Below are positions 1-12,308 of a stretch of 64,000 bases of DNA, one piece after another. Positions within the stretch are counted from its first letter, which is position 1, and the number at the start of each line of letters is the position of its first letter. The notes under the pieces are model-generated. The model saw only the letters and a list, made by a program, of their open reading frames with translations. It searched no databases and had not been told where the DNA came from. Origin of the DNA: Lathyrus oleraceus. Taxonomy: Eukaryota; Streptophyta; Magnoliopsida; Fabales; Fabaceae. The stretch lies in the NCBI RefSeq assembly GCF_024323335.1, contig NC_066581.1, forward strand, positions 436,492,238-436,556,237. The letters run 5' to 3'. A program made the translations under genes and the position numbers.

Positions 1-2255
1 TGAAATAAATGAATAAATAAAAACCATTTTTTCTTAAGAATATAAAAGCAATCACTTTGAAAGCAATCAATTTCAGTAAGGAATATCAACATCAATCTGA
101 GAACAGGTAAGTCTTGATGACGTGAAACCTTGTTGGTCTTCCCCCAAGCAGTTGGTTTGGTAAATTTTCAAACAATTCATCATCTATCCCCAGTAGAGTT
201 GAGTTGTTGATCCGCCTCTTTTTGCAAAACTTTTTCCCAGCCGAGTTATAGGTTCACATCTTCAGCAGTTTGCTTAGATCCTTCGTGCAGAGTTTTATCT
301 CTTGTACTCCCCGGTGAAGTTCATCTTCAGATACGACAATGTTGATTCTAAGCAGTATTTGATTTGGTCCCCTGCGAGGTTGTCTCCCATTTGATATGGT
401 GTGGACATAAAATTCCCCGCAGAGTTAACAATTTAGATCCTCAGTAGATCTTTTCTCTCTCCATCTAGGATTGAGTCATTCAAAGCCAGATAATTCGTGT
501 TCATATCCATCATTTTCTCCAGTTGGTGTTTCCATCTTGTTGAGATTGGCCGAGTGTTGTAGTGGTAATTCAAATATATGATAATTGTATCCACGGTGAT
601 TGTTTTGTCAGCATAATCATCAATCATATACATACATACTCATGCATCAGATATTTCATTATGCATTTTATTGCATTTGATTCCCTTATTCTGATCCTCT
701 GCAACTGTGATATCATTTCCCCACGTAGATTTGGTGTGTTTGTCCTCCCTCAACTGTGGAGTGTCAGCCCCTTAAGCAGAAATAGTTTAATCTTTCTCAT
801 TCCCCACTGAGTTATTTCCTCGTGGATAATTATTATTTCGTTTCCTCCCCAGTTAATTATCTGGATGGGACCACTCCCCTTGAGTTATATCCTCATTGGG
901 TTGAGTCTTTGTTTGACTGTTTCTTTCTAGTTCTTACCTAGATATATACTTTTGGTCCCTTGAGGGTATATTACCCAATAACTGGTAATATTCTTCTCGA
1001 TTTTTGAGTACTTTACTTTTTTCGAATACCCGGTAAAAGTAATCTACTTCCTTTACTTTCTCCAGCGGATTCGTTTTCACGTTTCCCAGGAAGTATATCC
1101 TTGATATGTTTATCCTAACCGATGATGGATATTCTTCCCTTTTAGTTTTCTACCCAGCAAAAAGGTAGTTATAATCCCTATTTCATCCCCCTGAGAGTTA
1201 ATCCTTGATTTTTTCATCTTAACCGATGACGGATTTTCTCCTCTTTGCGATCTTCTGCCCAGTAACCGGTAGTTATAAATCCTACTTTTACCTGCTGAGT
1301 TTATCCTTGACATGTTCATCCTAACCGGTGATGGATATTCTATCTTTGGTATTCTATCCAGTAACTAATATATATAATTCCTACTTTTCTCTGGCAGTTT
1401 ATCCTTGATATATTTACCCTAATCGGTAACGGATATTCTCCCGCTTTCTCAGGTGGTCTATCCTTGATATGTTCATCCTAACCGATGATAGATATTCTTC
1501 CTCTGAGTTTATCCTTGATATGTTCACTTTAACCAAGTGAAGGATATTCTCTTTTTGGTCTTCTTCCCACTAACCAGTAGTTATAAACCCTATTTGATAT
1601 TTTTTCCAGCAGGCTATTCTTACCCAGTAACCGGTAACGAATACACCTCCTTTTTCTCAGCGAGTGATCCTTGATATGTTTATCCTAATCGGTAACGGAT
1701 GTCCCTCTGTCAGAGTACATTATCTTCCTACCCAGTAACCGGTAATAGATAACATACTTCTGGTACTCCTGTGTTGAAGTTCATTCTTCCCCAGTTTGAG
1801 TTTGAGTGTGTATTTCCCCAGTGAAGTCGCCAATCCCTTGCTTGAATCGAGTATTTCAGTTTTGTTCTGATTTACCCGTTTTCCCTGTAAATTTTCCCTT
1901 ATCCCCAACTGAGTCCTTCCATTGATTTATTTTTCATGGAAATTCCTTTCGTGTCTCCAGCAGTTTTTAAGTCGTAGGATAACTTTTGATCCCCCCAAAG
2001 TCTCTGTCTCCCCAGTGAGTTTTTCTTATGGAATGCATTATTCTCTCGTGGACTTTCAGTCTCTCCAGATTCTTTTCCTTTGTGGCAATATTTTCCCCAC
2101 AAAGATTATTTTTACATTCATATCATATGCATCATGAGGTCTCTTAGGGGCCAAAATTTGTTTCTATATGTTGTTATTTAAGTCCATTCTACTGAGTTGA
2201 TACAAATATTTTAACCATCACATCCTCAGTCAGAATGTCCTTAAATAGGGGTAGC
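1..2255 (+). mobile_element. 3' untranslated internal region of an Ogre-like Ty3/gypsy element
   Basis: No convincing coding sequence is visible. The stretch is T-rich, full of degenerate short repeats, and ends in a purine-rich tract (AAATAGGGGTAGC, 2243-2255) directly before the LTR start at 2256. Ogre elements are known for long non-coding, repeat-rich DNA between pol and the 3' LTR, and a polypurine tract of this type lies next to their 3' LTR. I infer that this is the tail of an element whose coding part lies left of the window. Short ORFs here are unlike any family I recognise and are probably chance. Confidence 0.65.
985..1765 (+). repeat. Degenerate short repeats around CCTAACCGGT and CCCAGTAACCGGTA
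   Basis: Phrases such as 'CCTTGATATGTTCATCCTAA', 'CCGGTGATGGATATTCT' and 'CCCAGTAACCGGTAGTTATA' recur many times with variable spacing. The pattern looks like an old, scrambled tandem repeat inside the 3' untranslated region of the Ogre-like element. Units are too diverged to fix a period by eye. Confidence 0.6.
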
Positions 2256-5200
2256 TGTAAGACCCCAATTTTGACCCTAAGATCCCTCATGCTATCTCAT
2301 CATATGCATTAGCTTAGGGGTCACACCTTGGCATCTTCCTTACCCCTCATTCATTGGGTTTGCATTGGGAGAGGTCACCAAGCACATTTGATTGTATCAT
2401 ACTTTATTTTTCATTATTTACTAACCAAAATACCAAAAATATGCCTATATATAGCTTTTTTTCTTTTGTAGGTAGTGTGTGTGTCCACCAATGCCTCATC
2501 AAGTTCATATATAGGGTTTAAGACCCTCAATGCAAGGAGAGCAATCAAGAAATGGTTCAAATTGACTCTAGATATCATATATGGATCCCTTTGGTCTTCA
2601 CATATCATTTTGATCAAGAATTCATCAACATTTTGAAGCTTGTTTGCCTTGGAAATCCTAATTCATCTAGGTATCTTGTGTGACTTTCTAAGCAAGTTTC
2701 TTCAACATTTGATCAAATATTTAAAGGTATACTTCATAATACATCATCTTACACATATATGATCCTCTATGAGTCCCAAAAGAATGTCAAGTTAGCAAGT
2801 TTGTTCATGGTGGTTGACCAGAGAAAGTCAACTAGTCAAAATAAGGGTTCCCTAGACCCTATCTCCTACAATTTTTGTCATATGAAAATGCTTTCAAGAT
2901 CCAAGTTACTCCTTATGACATTCCAAACAACTCTCAGGTGGAAGTCAAGAGCTAGTTTTGCTTGTAAACTCATTTTTATGATGAAAGATTATAGGTCATT
3001 TTGTCTAAACCCTGGTTAGGAGGTCAGCTTTCAAGGACCATAACTTGCTCAATTTTTATGAGACTAAATCCATTCAAGTTACATTATCAAATTCAAGATG
3101 TCCTTTTAAAATTTGATATTTGGAATAAGTTCAAATTCAACATGCAAATGCATGTGCCAAGAGGAAACATTATAGGTCATTTTGGGCCACTACCATTGAA
3201 CAAGTGATTTTCCTAGACTTCTAAAATGCATAATTCATTCATGCCAAATCCATATGAGGTCAAATTTGTAACCACATTTAAGAGGTTTTAAAGAGCTACA
3301 ACTTTTATGAAGGAACTTTTTCCATTTGAAGTTCATAGCCAAAGTTATTCAAAGTGGAAGAAGTGAACATTTGACTTGGTACTTAGAAAATTTTCAAATA
3401 TGTTTGATTTTCCAAACTTCCACCTCAAAATTCATCATGATCCAAGATTCAAATGGAAAAGTGTTCAACATGAAAGTTGTTCCCCTTGATCTCACCTTTC
3501 CAAAAAGTCTAAGATCATCTATTTGGACAAGAAATGAAGGACTTGCGCATGGGTTCTTTTCAAGGGACCAATTGGATGGTTTTCACCTTCACATTTCAAA
3601 TTCAAATGCATGGTCACATGACATGATTTCAGCATTGTACTCAAGCACTTTTGGACCTGAATACATCACTTGATAGGCCTATCACACACCCATGCAATGA
3701 AAATTGCTAAATTTGGAAAAATTTGGAAGTGTGTGGAAATGAATCACATTGCCTATAAATACAACCCTCATGGCTCAGAATTTAGGACCTGATGCCCAAG
3801 CTTTGAACCTGCAATCCAAACCCTCATCATTAAAGGATAATCTTGAAGGTTTTCGTTTGAAAATCGAGCTTTAAAACTCATTCTGTTTTGAGGTTGAAAC
3901 TCCAAGAGTCCAAGCCTCTTTTTGATCTTAATCACCTCCTACAAGCTTCTGAAGCCAAGCCAAGCACAATTGGGATCAAGATCAAGCAAGATTGAAGCTC
4001 CTTCAAAGGTAATTTTTCAGAATTTTCATCTCTTTGATTCTCCTTTAATTCTTCACTATTCGTTGTGATATTTGGTTGGCTGAAGTCAAACCAATGTAGG
4101 CAACAAGAATGAGTTGCTTTGAGGCCAACTCGAAGCAACTCAGTTCATGATCCTCAAAATTCAAATCCCTGTATCTTTTGATATACTTGGAATTGGAGAA
4201 AATTGAGGCCAGATTCGAGCTCCTGAGCATTTTTTTCTTTAAATCCATGTCCTTGTTTTTCATTTTGGTGGTAGTTGGTGGTGGACCAGTCCGGTGAGGT
4301 CCACCGGAGAAGAAGACCGAAGCCCTAGCTCCGGTGATGTGTTGGCAATGTCCTGAACCATCATATCTTCTTCCTATCTTCTAATCATGGCCTTCGCTTC
4401 TAATTACTATGCGTGTACATGCGTTGAATGTGGAACTTGACGGAGCGCGCATTTTGGGCCTCAGATCCGCCACCTCAATTAATGAGGAAGATATGATGGC
4501 CCTTATTTTTTTGTATTTTCTGATTTTTCACTTAATTGCTTTATTTTGTTTGATTCATAATAATTTCATTCTTAATCCAAAAAACATGGGACTTTCACCA
4601 AAAATCTTTAAATATTTTTTCTCTTTCATTTTCTGAATTAAAATTATTTTTTGGATTAATTTTGATATTATTTATGAATTAAATGTTTTTGTGCATATTT
4701 TTAATTGTTTAAAAATACTTCTGACTTTTCAAAAATGATGAAATTTTTTGTCTATGGTCCTTTGACCTTGTTTGACTTAGGATAAATCTTTTGGCCATTT
4801 ATTTAGTGTTTTGAAGAGATTTTAGGTTTTGACCAAATTAAATTGAATTTTAATGCATTTTTAATTTGATTTTTAATTGATTAATTGTGTAAAAATTATG
4901 TTGAGCCATTTTTATGGTCTTGTGATGTGTTGACTATTTGTTTGGGCATTGGTCAAGCTTGATTTGACTTTTGTTGAATTAAAATAATTGGATTTAGGGG
5001 ATTGATGAAATGTACATTTCATCTCCCAAAATGAATGAATGATTTTAATTTGATAAAATTCCTCCCATGACCAATTTGTGTTTCTCTCACTTCTCCCCCC
5101 CCCCCCCCCTTCCCCCCCCCCCTCCCCCATTCATATTCATCCCTATTCTCTCCCATTCCCTTCATTGACCAATGAAATATCAAATATCCTAAGGCTAATT

Positions 5201-7049
5201 GGCTCATCAATTACCTTGTGTCAGATGAACCAATACAAGTATGGATGAGATAGGTCCATCCCTCTTGATCTTTTCTTTTAGTGTGTGGTATATTTTAGGA
5301 GTTTGGTTCATTATACCAAATCTCTAACATGCATTAACACCTAAATTTTTATTGTCCGACCTCAGATAGTTGTGACTTCTACATAAGTTCAATCATGATT
5401 GCTTAACATAGAGTTAAATTCTACCCTAAAGGCATAACATTCTAGTAAGTGAGATTGTAAGTCTCCCATCCTTCATGGTATTATGTGGAAACTTGACCTT
5501 TTTTCCTTCCTATGAAAGACGTCTTGGTTTAAGGATCCATACTTGTGAATGGATGGTTGAGTGTTCTCCAAAGAATGACTTAATCAATAAAAGAAAAAGA
5601 AGCAAAAATACCATTAACATTCAATTAATCTTGACTAACATTTGACTAACTCTTATTAATATTGCTTCACTTTCAAGTCATTTACTTTATGCAGTTTAAT
5701 TTTCAGTCATTTATCATTCATTGCCATTTACATTTCGTTAAACTTGTTTATGTTTATGCAATTTTCACTTTGCTCATTTGAGCCATATCTTATGATTGTA
5801 TATATTTGTTTGTGCATTTGTATTTTGTTTGTGGTCTTAGGACCTTAAAACACTTAATAAATAACAAAAACCCTAAAAAAATGTTTGGGTGGACTGTTGA
5901 GTTTGATCTGAACTTTTGGACTTAGGATTAGGCAACATTCCCTATGCAAAAAGGACTTGGCCAATGCCAACATTTTGAGACCAAATTATTGTGAACTGAG
6001 CCTTCATCTGATACAAGTCTTGGGATTCATTTGAACTCATCTGCTACATTGTCTTAGTGCAACCTATTATTTTGATCTTTTGTCTAATGCTCTATTCTGA
6101 GTTGATCAAGGGGTATTTCATCTGATACATGAGAAGACAAAGAAGACGGCTAGCTATGGTATTTGCTTGCTTGGATAGGGCTATCTTTATTTGATTCCTT
6201 GATCTTCATGATGTCTGATATTTCTAATTACTTGTTGATTATTACTTGATTCAAAGTCCAAGGGGAAAATGGATTTTCTATATGACATGTTTGTCTGTTA
6301 GATTGCATCCCATTGGTAAAATCTTTTCAACTCTTAACTTTTAATTTTATGCTTAGGATAATCTCTTCATCTTCTCCCATTTCTTAAATTTTAAAATCTC
6401 TCCCCCTTTTCAAAAACTTTCTTTGCTTGTAATTTCAAACTTAGACCTTATTTCAACTAGAAACTTTGGCCTTAGGCCAATGGATTTTCAAACTTTTTCT
6501 TAAATCAAATTTGTAAATAAATCTAATCATATTGACTTAAAATTTCAAAAGACAAAAAGAACGAACATTTATTAAAATTTTGGGCCCATTTGTGCCCCCT
6601 TTACTTAAAACTTTTGATTAAAAACAATTCACTCATTTTTAAATTGTTACCACGAACTACAAGGTTTTGATCCCTCATTTTTATGTTGGTACGTAGGCAC
6701 AAGTCCGAAGGTCTTGTCAAATACAAAAATATAATCAATGAATTATTTTCTCATCCCCACACTCTATTTTTTCTCAAACATCTTTTATACCAAAAATACA
6801 TACACACATAAAAAGGGCTCCCTAGGAGTACCTATGACACTTTGGGTGCTAACACATTCCCTTTGTGTAACCAACCCCATTACCTGTAATCTTTGGTATT
6901 TTATTAGTTTTGATTTGAAAACTTCTTATCTTTGGGTTTTGTTCATACTTTTCCCTTTTCCTTTGGAAACAATAAAAGCACGGTGGCGACTCTGGTTTTA
7001 TTGACATTAAGCTTATCCATAGCTTGATGGTCATGAATTTACTCCTACA
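2256..7049 (+). mobile_element. Ogre-like LTR, 4794 bp
   Basis: It starts TGTAAGACCCC and ends CTCCTACA, followed by a TGGCGACT-type primer-binding site. The length near 5 kb and the conserved block near the end (GGGCTCCCTAGGAGTACC, about 6813-6830; then an AATAAAAGCACGGTGGCGAC stretch about 6971-6990) match Ogre LTRs of legumes. It is homologous to the two LTR pieces starting at 50066 and 52059 over at least 2 kb. A purine tract precedes it and a primer-binding site follows it, so this single LTR is flanked by internal DNA on both sides. It contains no gene; the ORFs inside it are chance. The right edge is exact to a base if the usual TG...CA rule holds. Confidence 0.85.
5095..5128 (+). repeat. 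Poly-C tract inside the Ogre LTR
   Basis: Runs of 15, 11 and 5 C, interrupted only by TT and T. This is low-complexity DNA able in principle to form G-quadruplex or i-motif structures. It is a likely place for length polymorphism or assembly error. Glycine-rich reading frames on the minus strand here come only from this run. Confidence 0.9.
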
Positions 7050-7377
7050 GAAATTAAGTGGCGACTTTGCTAAGGAGTAGTCCTCAATGGGTTTAGCCTA
7101 CTTTTTTATGTGTATATATTTGTATATTTGATGTTTGTATATTTGTTTGTGTGATATTTGTCTGTTGTGCTTGGTGATCTCTAAGCGGTGAGATAAGTTC
7201 TAACCCGAACTTGAGTGCAATTAAGATAGGAGGATGGTATAGTCATGTTCAAACTTGTGTGGAGTAGTCCTTAAAAAGTTGGCTTGAGACCCATCTACTC
7301 AGTGGAGACCCTTTTAGAGTTACTAATGTCACACAAGTTATTTGTGGTTAGGCATTAATTTCTCCAAGCTTGTCAAA
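7050..7377 (+). mobile_element. Ogre 5' leader with primer-binding site, truncated
   Basis: Directly after the LTR comes GTGGCGACTTTGCTAAGGA (about 7059-7077), which resembles the tRNA-Arg-type primer-binding site reported for Ogre elements. The following text (GGTGAGATAAGTTCTA, then GAGTAGTCCTTAAAAAGTTGG) resembles the Ogre untranslated leader. The leader stops near 7377, where minus-strand copia sequence begins, so the coding part of this Ogre copy is absent. Confidence 0.65.
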
Positions 7378-10300
7378 CACGAACTTACAAACTTGTTGAA
7401 CACACTAACTAATCGATCTGAACTATTCCCAATTTCTTTCTCAGCGTAAGAAATATGTCAATCTTCAAGCCTTTGGTGAAAATATCGGCCAACAGTGCTT
7501 CACTAGAGCAATGTCTCACTTCAAGTTCACCTCGATTCACCTTCTCCCTTAAGAAGTGAAATCTAGCTTCAATGTGCTTGCTTCTCCCATGCAGAACTGA
7601 ATTTTTTGCAAGATTTATGGATGACTTGTTATTGATCTATAACACTGAGGGTTTCTTCACTTCGACCTTCAAATCTTCTAACACATATCTGATCCAAATT
7701 ACTTGACAAGCTGCATAGGATTCATCTATATATTCATCCTCACATGACGATAATGCCACCACGTGTTGCTTTCTCGAGCACCATGAGATTGGTGCACGAA
7801 ACACTTGAAAGAAATATCCAATGGTGCTTCTTCGATCTTCCTTATCTCTACACCAATCAACATCTGAATAGCAATTAACAACAACTTTTTTGCTTTCAGA
7901 ATCTCGTGGAAACAGAATTCCACAATTTATTGATCGTTTCAGGTATCTCAGGATTCTTCTTGCAACCTTCCTGTGTGACACTCTTGGTTCACTTTTGTAT
8001 CTGCACACTAATCTAATTGCGAAACCTATATCAAGCCAACTGTTGCATACATACCTTAGAGATCTGACTATTTGTTTGAACAAAGTTGCATCGACTATGT
8101 CTTCTTTTCCATGTTTTTTAAGTTTCGGGTTTGTTTCGACATGCGAGGATGCATGATTCGACTCATCCATCTTGAATCTCTTGAGTATTTCTTTGACATA
8201 CTTTCTTTGATGCAACAACATCCTTTTCTTGGTATTTTGAAATTCCATGCCTAGGAAATATGATAAATTTCCCAGATCCAACATTTCAAATTCCCTCTTC
8301 ATCAACTCTTTGAACTTCAATAAGTTCTCCATGCTATTTCCTATTACCAGCAAGTCATCGACATACAAACAAATGATGGTTTATATTTTGTGCCTCGACC
8401 TAAACGTAGACACCATAATCTGACCTGCATTTAACAAATCCCAATTTGACTAAGTAAGAGTCGATCTTCTTGTTCTGTGCCCTAGGTGTCTATTTAAGAC
8501 CATATAGCGCTTTGTGCAACTTGTATATTTTCCTTGCTTCCTCCTGAATCACAAACCCAGGAGGTTATGTGACATATACAACTTCATTTAAGGGACAATT
8601 TAAAAATGTTGATTTCACATCTAAGTGAAATATCGACCAACTTTGCTTGCATGCCAAGGATACCACCAATCTGACAATTTCTAATCTTGCTACTGGAGCA
8701 TATACTTCAGAATAGTCGAGTCCTTCTCTCTGAAGAAATCCTCGAGCTACCAATCTTGCTTTATGTCTTGCTATCGACCCATCAACATTGTGCTTCAACT
8801 TGAACACCCACCTCACTTCTATAGCTTTTGTATGTGCTGGAAATTCGGCTAACTCCCATGTTATTCCTTTCAATTGCTTGCAACTCTTCGACCATAGCTG
8901 ACTTCCACAATTTATTTTTTAAGGCTTCGTTATAGTTTATTGGTTCAACATCTGCAAGTAAAGAAAAATGAACTAATTCACCATCTGTTGTGACTTCACC
9001 ATCCTTAACAACTTCATAGTCTTGAAGCCTTTCTAGAAGAACTCTAGTTCTTTGTGGTCTTTGACTTGTATCAACCACACCCTCTCGACTGTTTGCTTTG
9101 ATGTTTACTATATCTGGAATCTCAGCAACATCTTTGACTTCAACCTTATTAGTTTCTTTGTCGACGCCATAACCCATCAGTGGCTTGTTAGTTGCTTCAC
9201 CAGAATTCCAATCCCATGTAGAATTTTCATCAATCACAATATCTCGACTCATTACGATCTTCTCATTTATTGGATTAAACAACCTGTACCCACCAGTTTT
9301 ATGATATCCTACTAGTATCATAGGGCCACTCTTGTCATCAAGCTTCCTTCTCTTCGCATCAGGAACATGCTTGTAGAAAATAGAGCCAAATACCTTTATA
9401 TGAGTCACTAATGATCGTTTACCACTCCATACATCTTCAGGAACCTTGCTCTTTAACTTCTTGATAATGAACCTGTTCAAAATGTAAACAACAATGCTGA
9501 TTGCTTCACTCCATAAGGATTTTGGCAAGTTCTTCTGCTATGCATCTTGCCATATCCAATATTGTTCTATTTATTCTTTATGTTATTCCATTATATTGAG
9601 GCGTGTAAAGAGCAGTTACCTCATGATCAATACCATGTTATACATAGAAATCTTCAAACGTCTTGAATGCGTATTCACCACCTCCATCTGTACGCAATAC
9701 CTTGATCTTCTTTTCACTATGGTTTTCAACAAGCTTCTTGAATCTCTTAAAGATTTCAAATACTTTGTCCTTTCGCTTGATCACATAGATCCACAACTTT
9801 CGACTATACTCATTAACAAATGAAACAAAATACTTATTTCCACCAATGGTATGATCGTAGAATGGGCCACATACATCTGAATATACTACTTCTAGTATGC
9901 AAGAGGATCTCGTTGGTACAATAAAAGAAAAAAGAGTTTTTGGATTGCTTCCCTACTAAGAAACCTTCACAGAGCTTGTCGGGCATCACAAGACTTGGTA
10001 TGCCATTTACCATCTCTTGAGTAATCAGTTGATTGAGTGACCTAAAATTTAAATGGCCAAACCGGAAATGCCACAACCAACTATCTTTGTTGTGAATAAC
10101 TGTCTTCAAGCATTGTATCTTTGTCGAGCAGATCTTGATCTGAAATTTCCTGTTCTTCGATATCAGAGACTTTAAGGCTAGATTATTCTTTGTGTCAAAC
10201 AGTTCTAAGGCTCCATTTCTCATCACAACTGAGAAACCTTTTTCGACCAGTTGTCCAACACTAAGCAAATTGCACTTCATTCCAGGTACGTAGAGTACAT

Positions 10301-11554
10301 ATTTGATCATATATTTTCTATCATTGCTCCTCTAAATAACTATGTCGCCCGTACCTTCTGCTTGCAACGAGCTATTATCTATAATTTTTATCTTGCTCTT
10401 CTTCGATTCGTTGGAGTTTGCTAACCACTCTCTTCGACCAGTCATGTGGTTAAACAACCTGTGTCGAGGAACCAGATCTTGGAGTTGACATGTTCATCTC
10501 CAACTATAGCCATAAACACCAAATCTTCAAAATCATCTGAATCTTGACGTGCAAGGTTTTCTCCTTCGTCCTTGCCTTTTGTCGCTCCCTTGTCTTTTCT
10601 GAACCAACAGTGCTTGGCCAAGTGATCTCATTTTTCACAGTTTTAACACTGCACACCTTTCTTTTCTTCTTTATTAGTCGAAGTTCCTTATCCTCTTTTG
10701 GAGGATTCAGAATCGACCTTATGCTTATGAGGGTTCGACCAATAATTCTTACTCCGAGTCTTGCCTCTGAACTTGTTAGAACCACCATGCTTCTTCCATT
10801 TTTGAGCCTGTAGTGTCTGTATCGAATCTTGAACGCCCTTTATTTCAACAATTCTAAACTCATGCACCTCCAACGAACCAGTCAAATCTTCCAACTTCAG
10901 TGTTTCAAGATTGTTGGATTCTTGAATAACAATGATAACGTGATCAAAGTGAGAGGTTAACGTACACATTACCTTCTCAACTATCGTCTTATCAGTTATG
11001 GTTTCACTACAACATTTCATGAGATGAACAAGATTCTGCACCTTAACAACATAACATGCAATCTTTTCATCTTCTCCCATCTGCAGTAATTCGTGATGTC
11101 GTCGAACCGTCTACAGCTTGACGCCTTTAACCTTCTCACCGCCTTCGTAATACTTCACCAGAACATCCCATGTCTCCTTTGCTGGTTCAACATGAGAAAT
11201 CCGATCAAAATTCGCCGAGTCTACCGCCGATTGAATACAAAATAACGCCTTGCAATCTTTCTTCTTGGCATCCTTGTAGTTGACTCTCTGAGCATCAGTT
11301 TCATTTGCAACAAGCACATGAACGTCATTAGTAACCACTTCAAGGGTTTCATGGAAGCCAAACAACAATTGTATTTATTTATTCCACCGAATCCAATTCT
11401 TGCCGTCAAGAACCGGAAGAGAGTTTGGAATACCACCATTGTTGTCGTTCATCTTTGCAGCGATCAATTAACAACCAAAAATCCCAGAAACACGATCAGT
11501 AACGTGTGATTCTTGAAAACACGATCAAGAAAATCGAAGCTCTAGATACCAATT
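7378..11554 (-). pseudogene. Decayed Ty1/copia polyprotein (gag-protease-integrase-RT-RNase H)
   Basis: Read on the minus strand, fragments appear in the copia order. Gag pieces lie at about 11440-10690, a degenerate CCHC knuckle near 10650-10600, a protease piece (WFLDTGC) near 10480, and integrase with GHLNFRSLNQL near 10050 running to about 9000. RT follows with RWVFKLKHNVDG near 8800 and MYVDDLLVIG at 8368, and RNase H ends near 7440. Many stops and frameshifts break the chain, so it cannot make a full polyprotein. A primer-binding-like GGTATCTAGAGC lies next to the LTR at 11555. The matching 3' LTR is not found at the low-coordinate end, where the sequence passes directly into Ogre leader DNA; the end was probably lost by deletion. 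The exact copia lineage (Ivana, Tork or Ale) I cannot settle. Confidence 0.85.
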
Positions 11555-11762
11555 TGTTAGTGCATGAGACACTTGTATGAGAGAAGAGTCTGTGTCAAAA
11601 AGGAGAGAGAAAAGAATAGAGAAAATATGACTATTCTTATTGAATGAGTAGAATAGCACACAATTGAATTATAAACTATATCTATTTATATACACGTCCG
11701 ACTCTAATTAACTTTTGGACTTATGCCTAATCAAATAACTAACTTGAATTATATTCACACCA
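11555..11762 (-). mobile_element. Probable 5' LTR of the minus-strand copia element
   Basis: On the minus strand it ends ATGCACTAACA just before AATTGGTATCTAGAGC, a weakened form of the methionine-tRNA primer-binding site. A TATA-like TATATAAATA is present (about 11688-11697 on the plus strand). The high-coordinate border is a guess, set at a TGGTGTGAA start, because there is no second LTR to compare. It would promote transcription leftward, away from SGF29. Confidence 0.45.
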
Positions 11763-12308
11763 GATATTTATTTGGTTAAACATTATAATTAGAGTTCAAA
11801 CCTTAGTTTATATTCACGGATTTTGGTGGTTATTATTATTTTGTCTATAAATTAAAAAAAATAAATTAGTTGTTTTTTACAAGCAAATGAATTAAATTAA
11901 TTTTTTTTATGAAATAATTATATTAAAATTTAAAATCTTAAAAAGAAGATAGATTCAATGAGATGTCATTTTCAAGACGTATTATCACTTGTTTCTCGGT
12001 TTTTAAAAGATTGAATTTTGTATATGATTTATACTTAAATATAAATAAATAATTAAAAAAAATAAAGTTATTTATTTAAACTAAAAAAGAAATCATTTTG
12101 AAAAGAATGAACAAAAACGACGTCGTTTCCCTCCTTTGTTCTCAACTAAACAAATGATGAAGTGCGCTTAAAAAAAAAACAAATCCCACGTTGGAATAAA
12201 TTAAATTTGGAAATTTTAGTTCCCATTTCAGTTTCCGAATTCGGTTCATCGATTTCGAGAGACAACAGCGTTGAAAATTGAAAATCAGAGTCTGATCGAA
12301 TCAAAACG
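11763..12308 (+). promoter_or_regulatory. Upstream region and 5' UTR of SGF29, with a 14-bp ACGT palindrome
   Basis: AT-rich DNA between the copia LTR and the SGF29 start codon. At 12115-12128 lies the perfect palindrome AAACGACGTCGTTT, built on GACGTC, the kind of ACGT core that plant bZIP factors bind. It sits about 180 bp before the ATG. No clear TATA box could be assigned. The last 100 bp before the ATG probably form the 5' UTR. The role is inferred from sequence only. Confidence 0.5.

Noticed and set aside
3326..3673. A 115-codon open frame in the LTR at 2256
   Set aside because: LTRs of this family are non-coding, the homologous position in the LTR at 50066 is broken differently, and the product resembles nothing known.
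4912..5210. Glycine-rich minus-strand frames
   Set aside because: The glycine and proline runs come only from the poly-C tract; the frames lie inside an Ogre LTR and have no recognisable domain.
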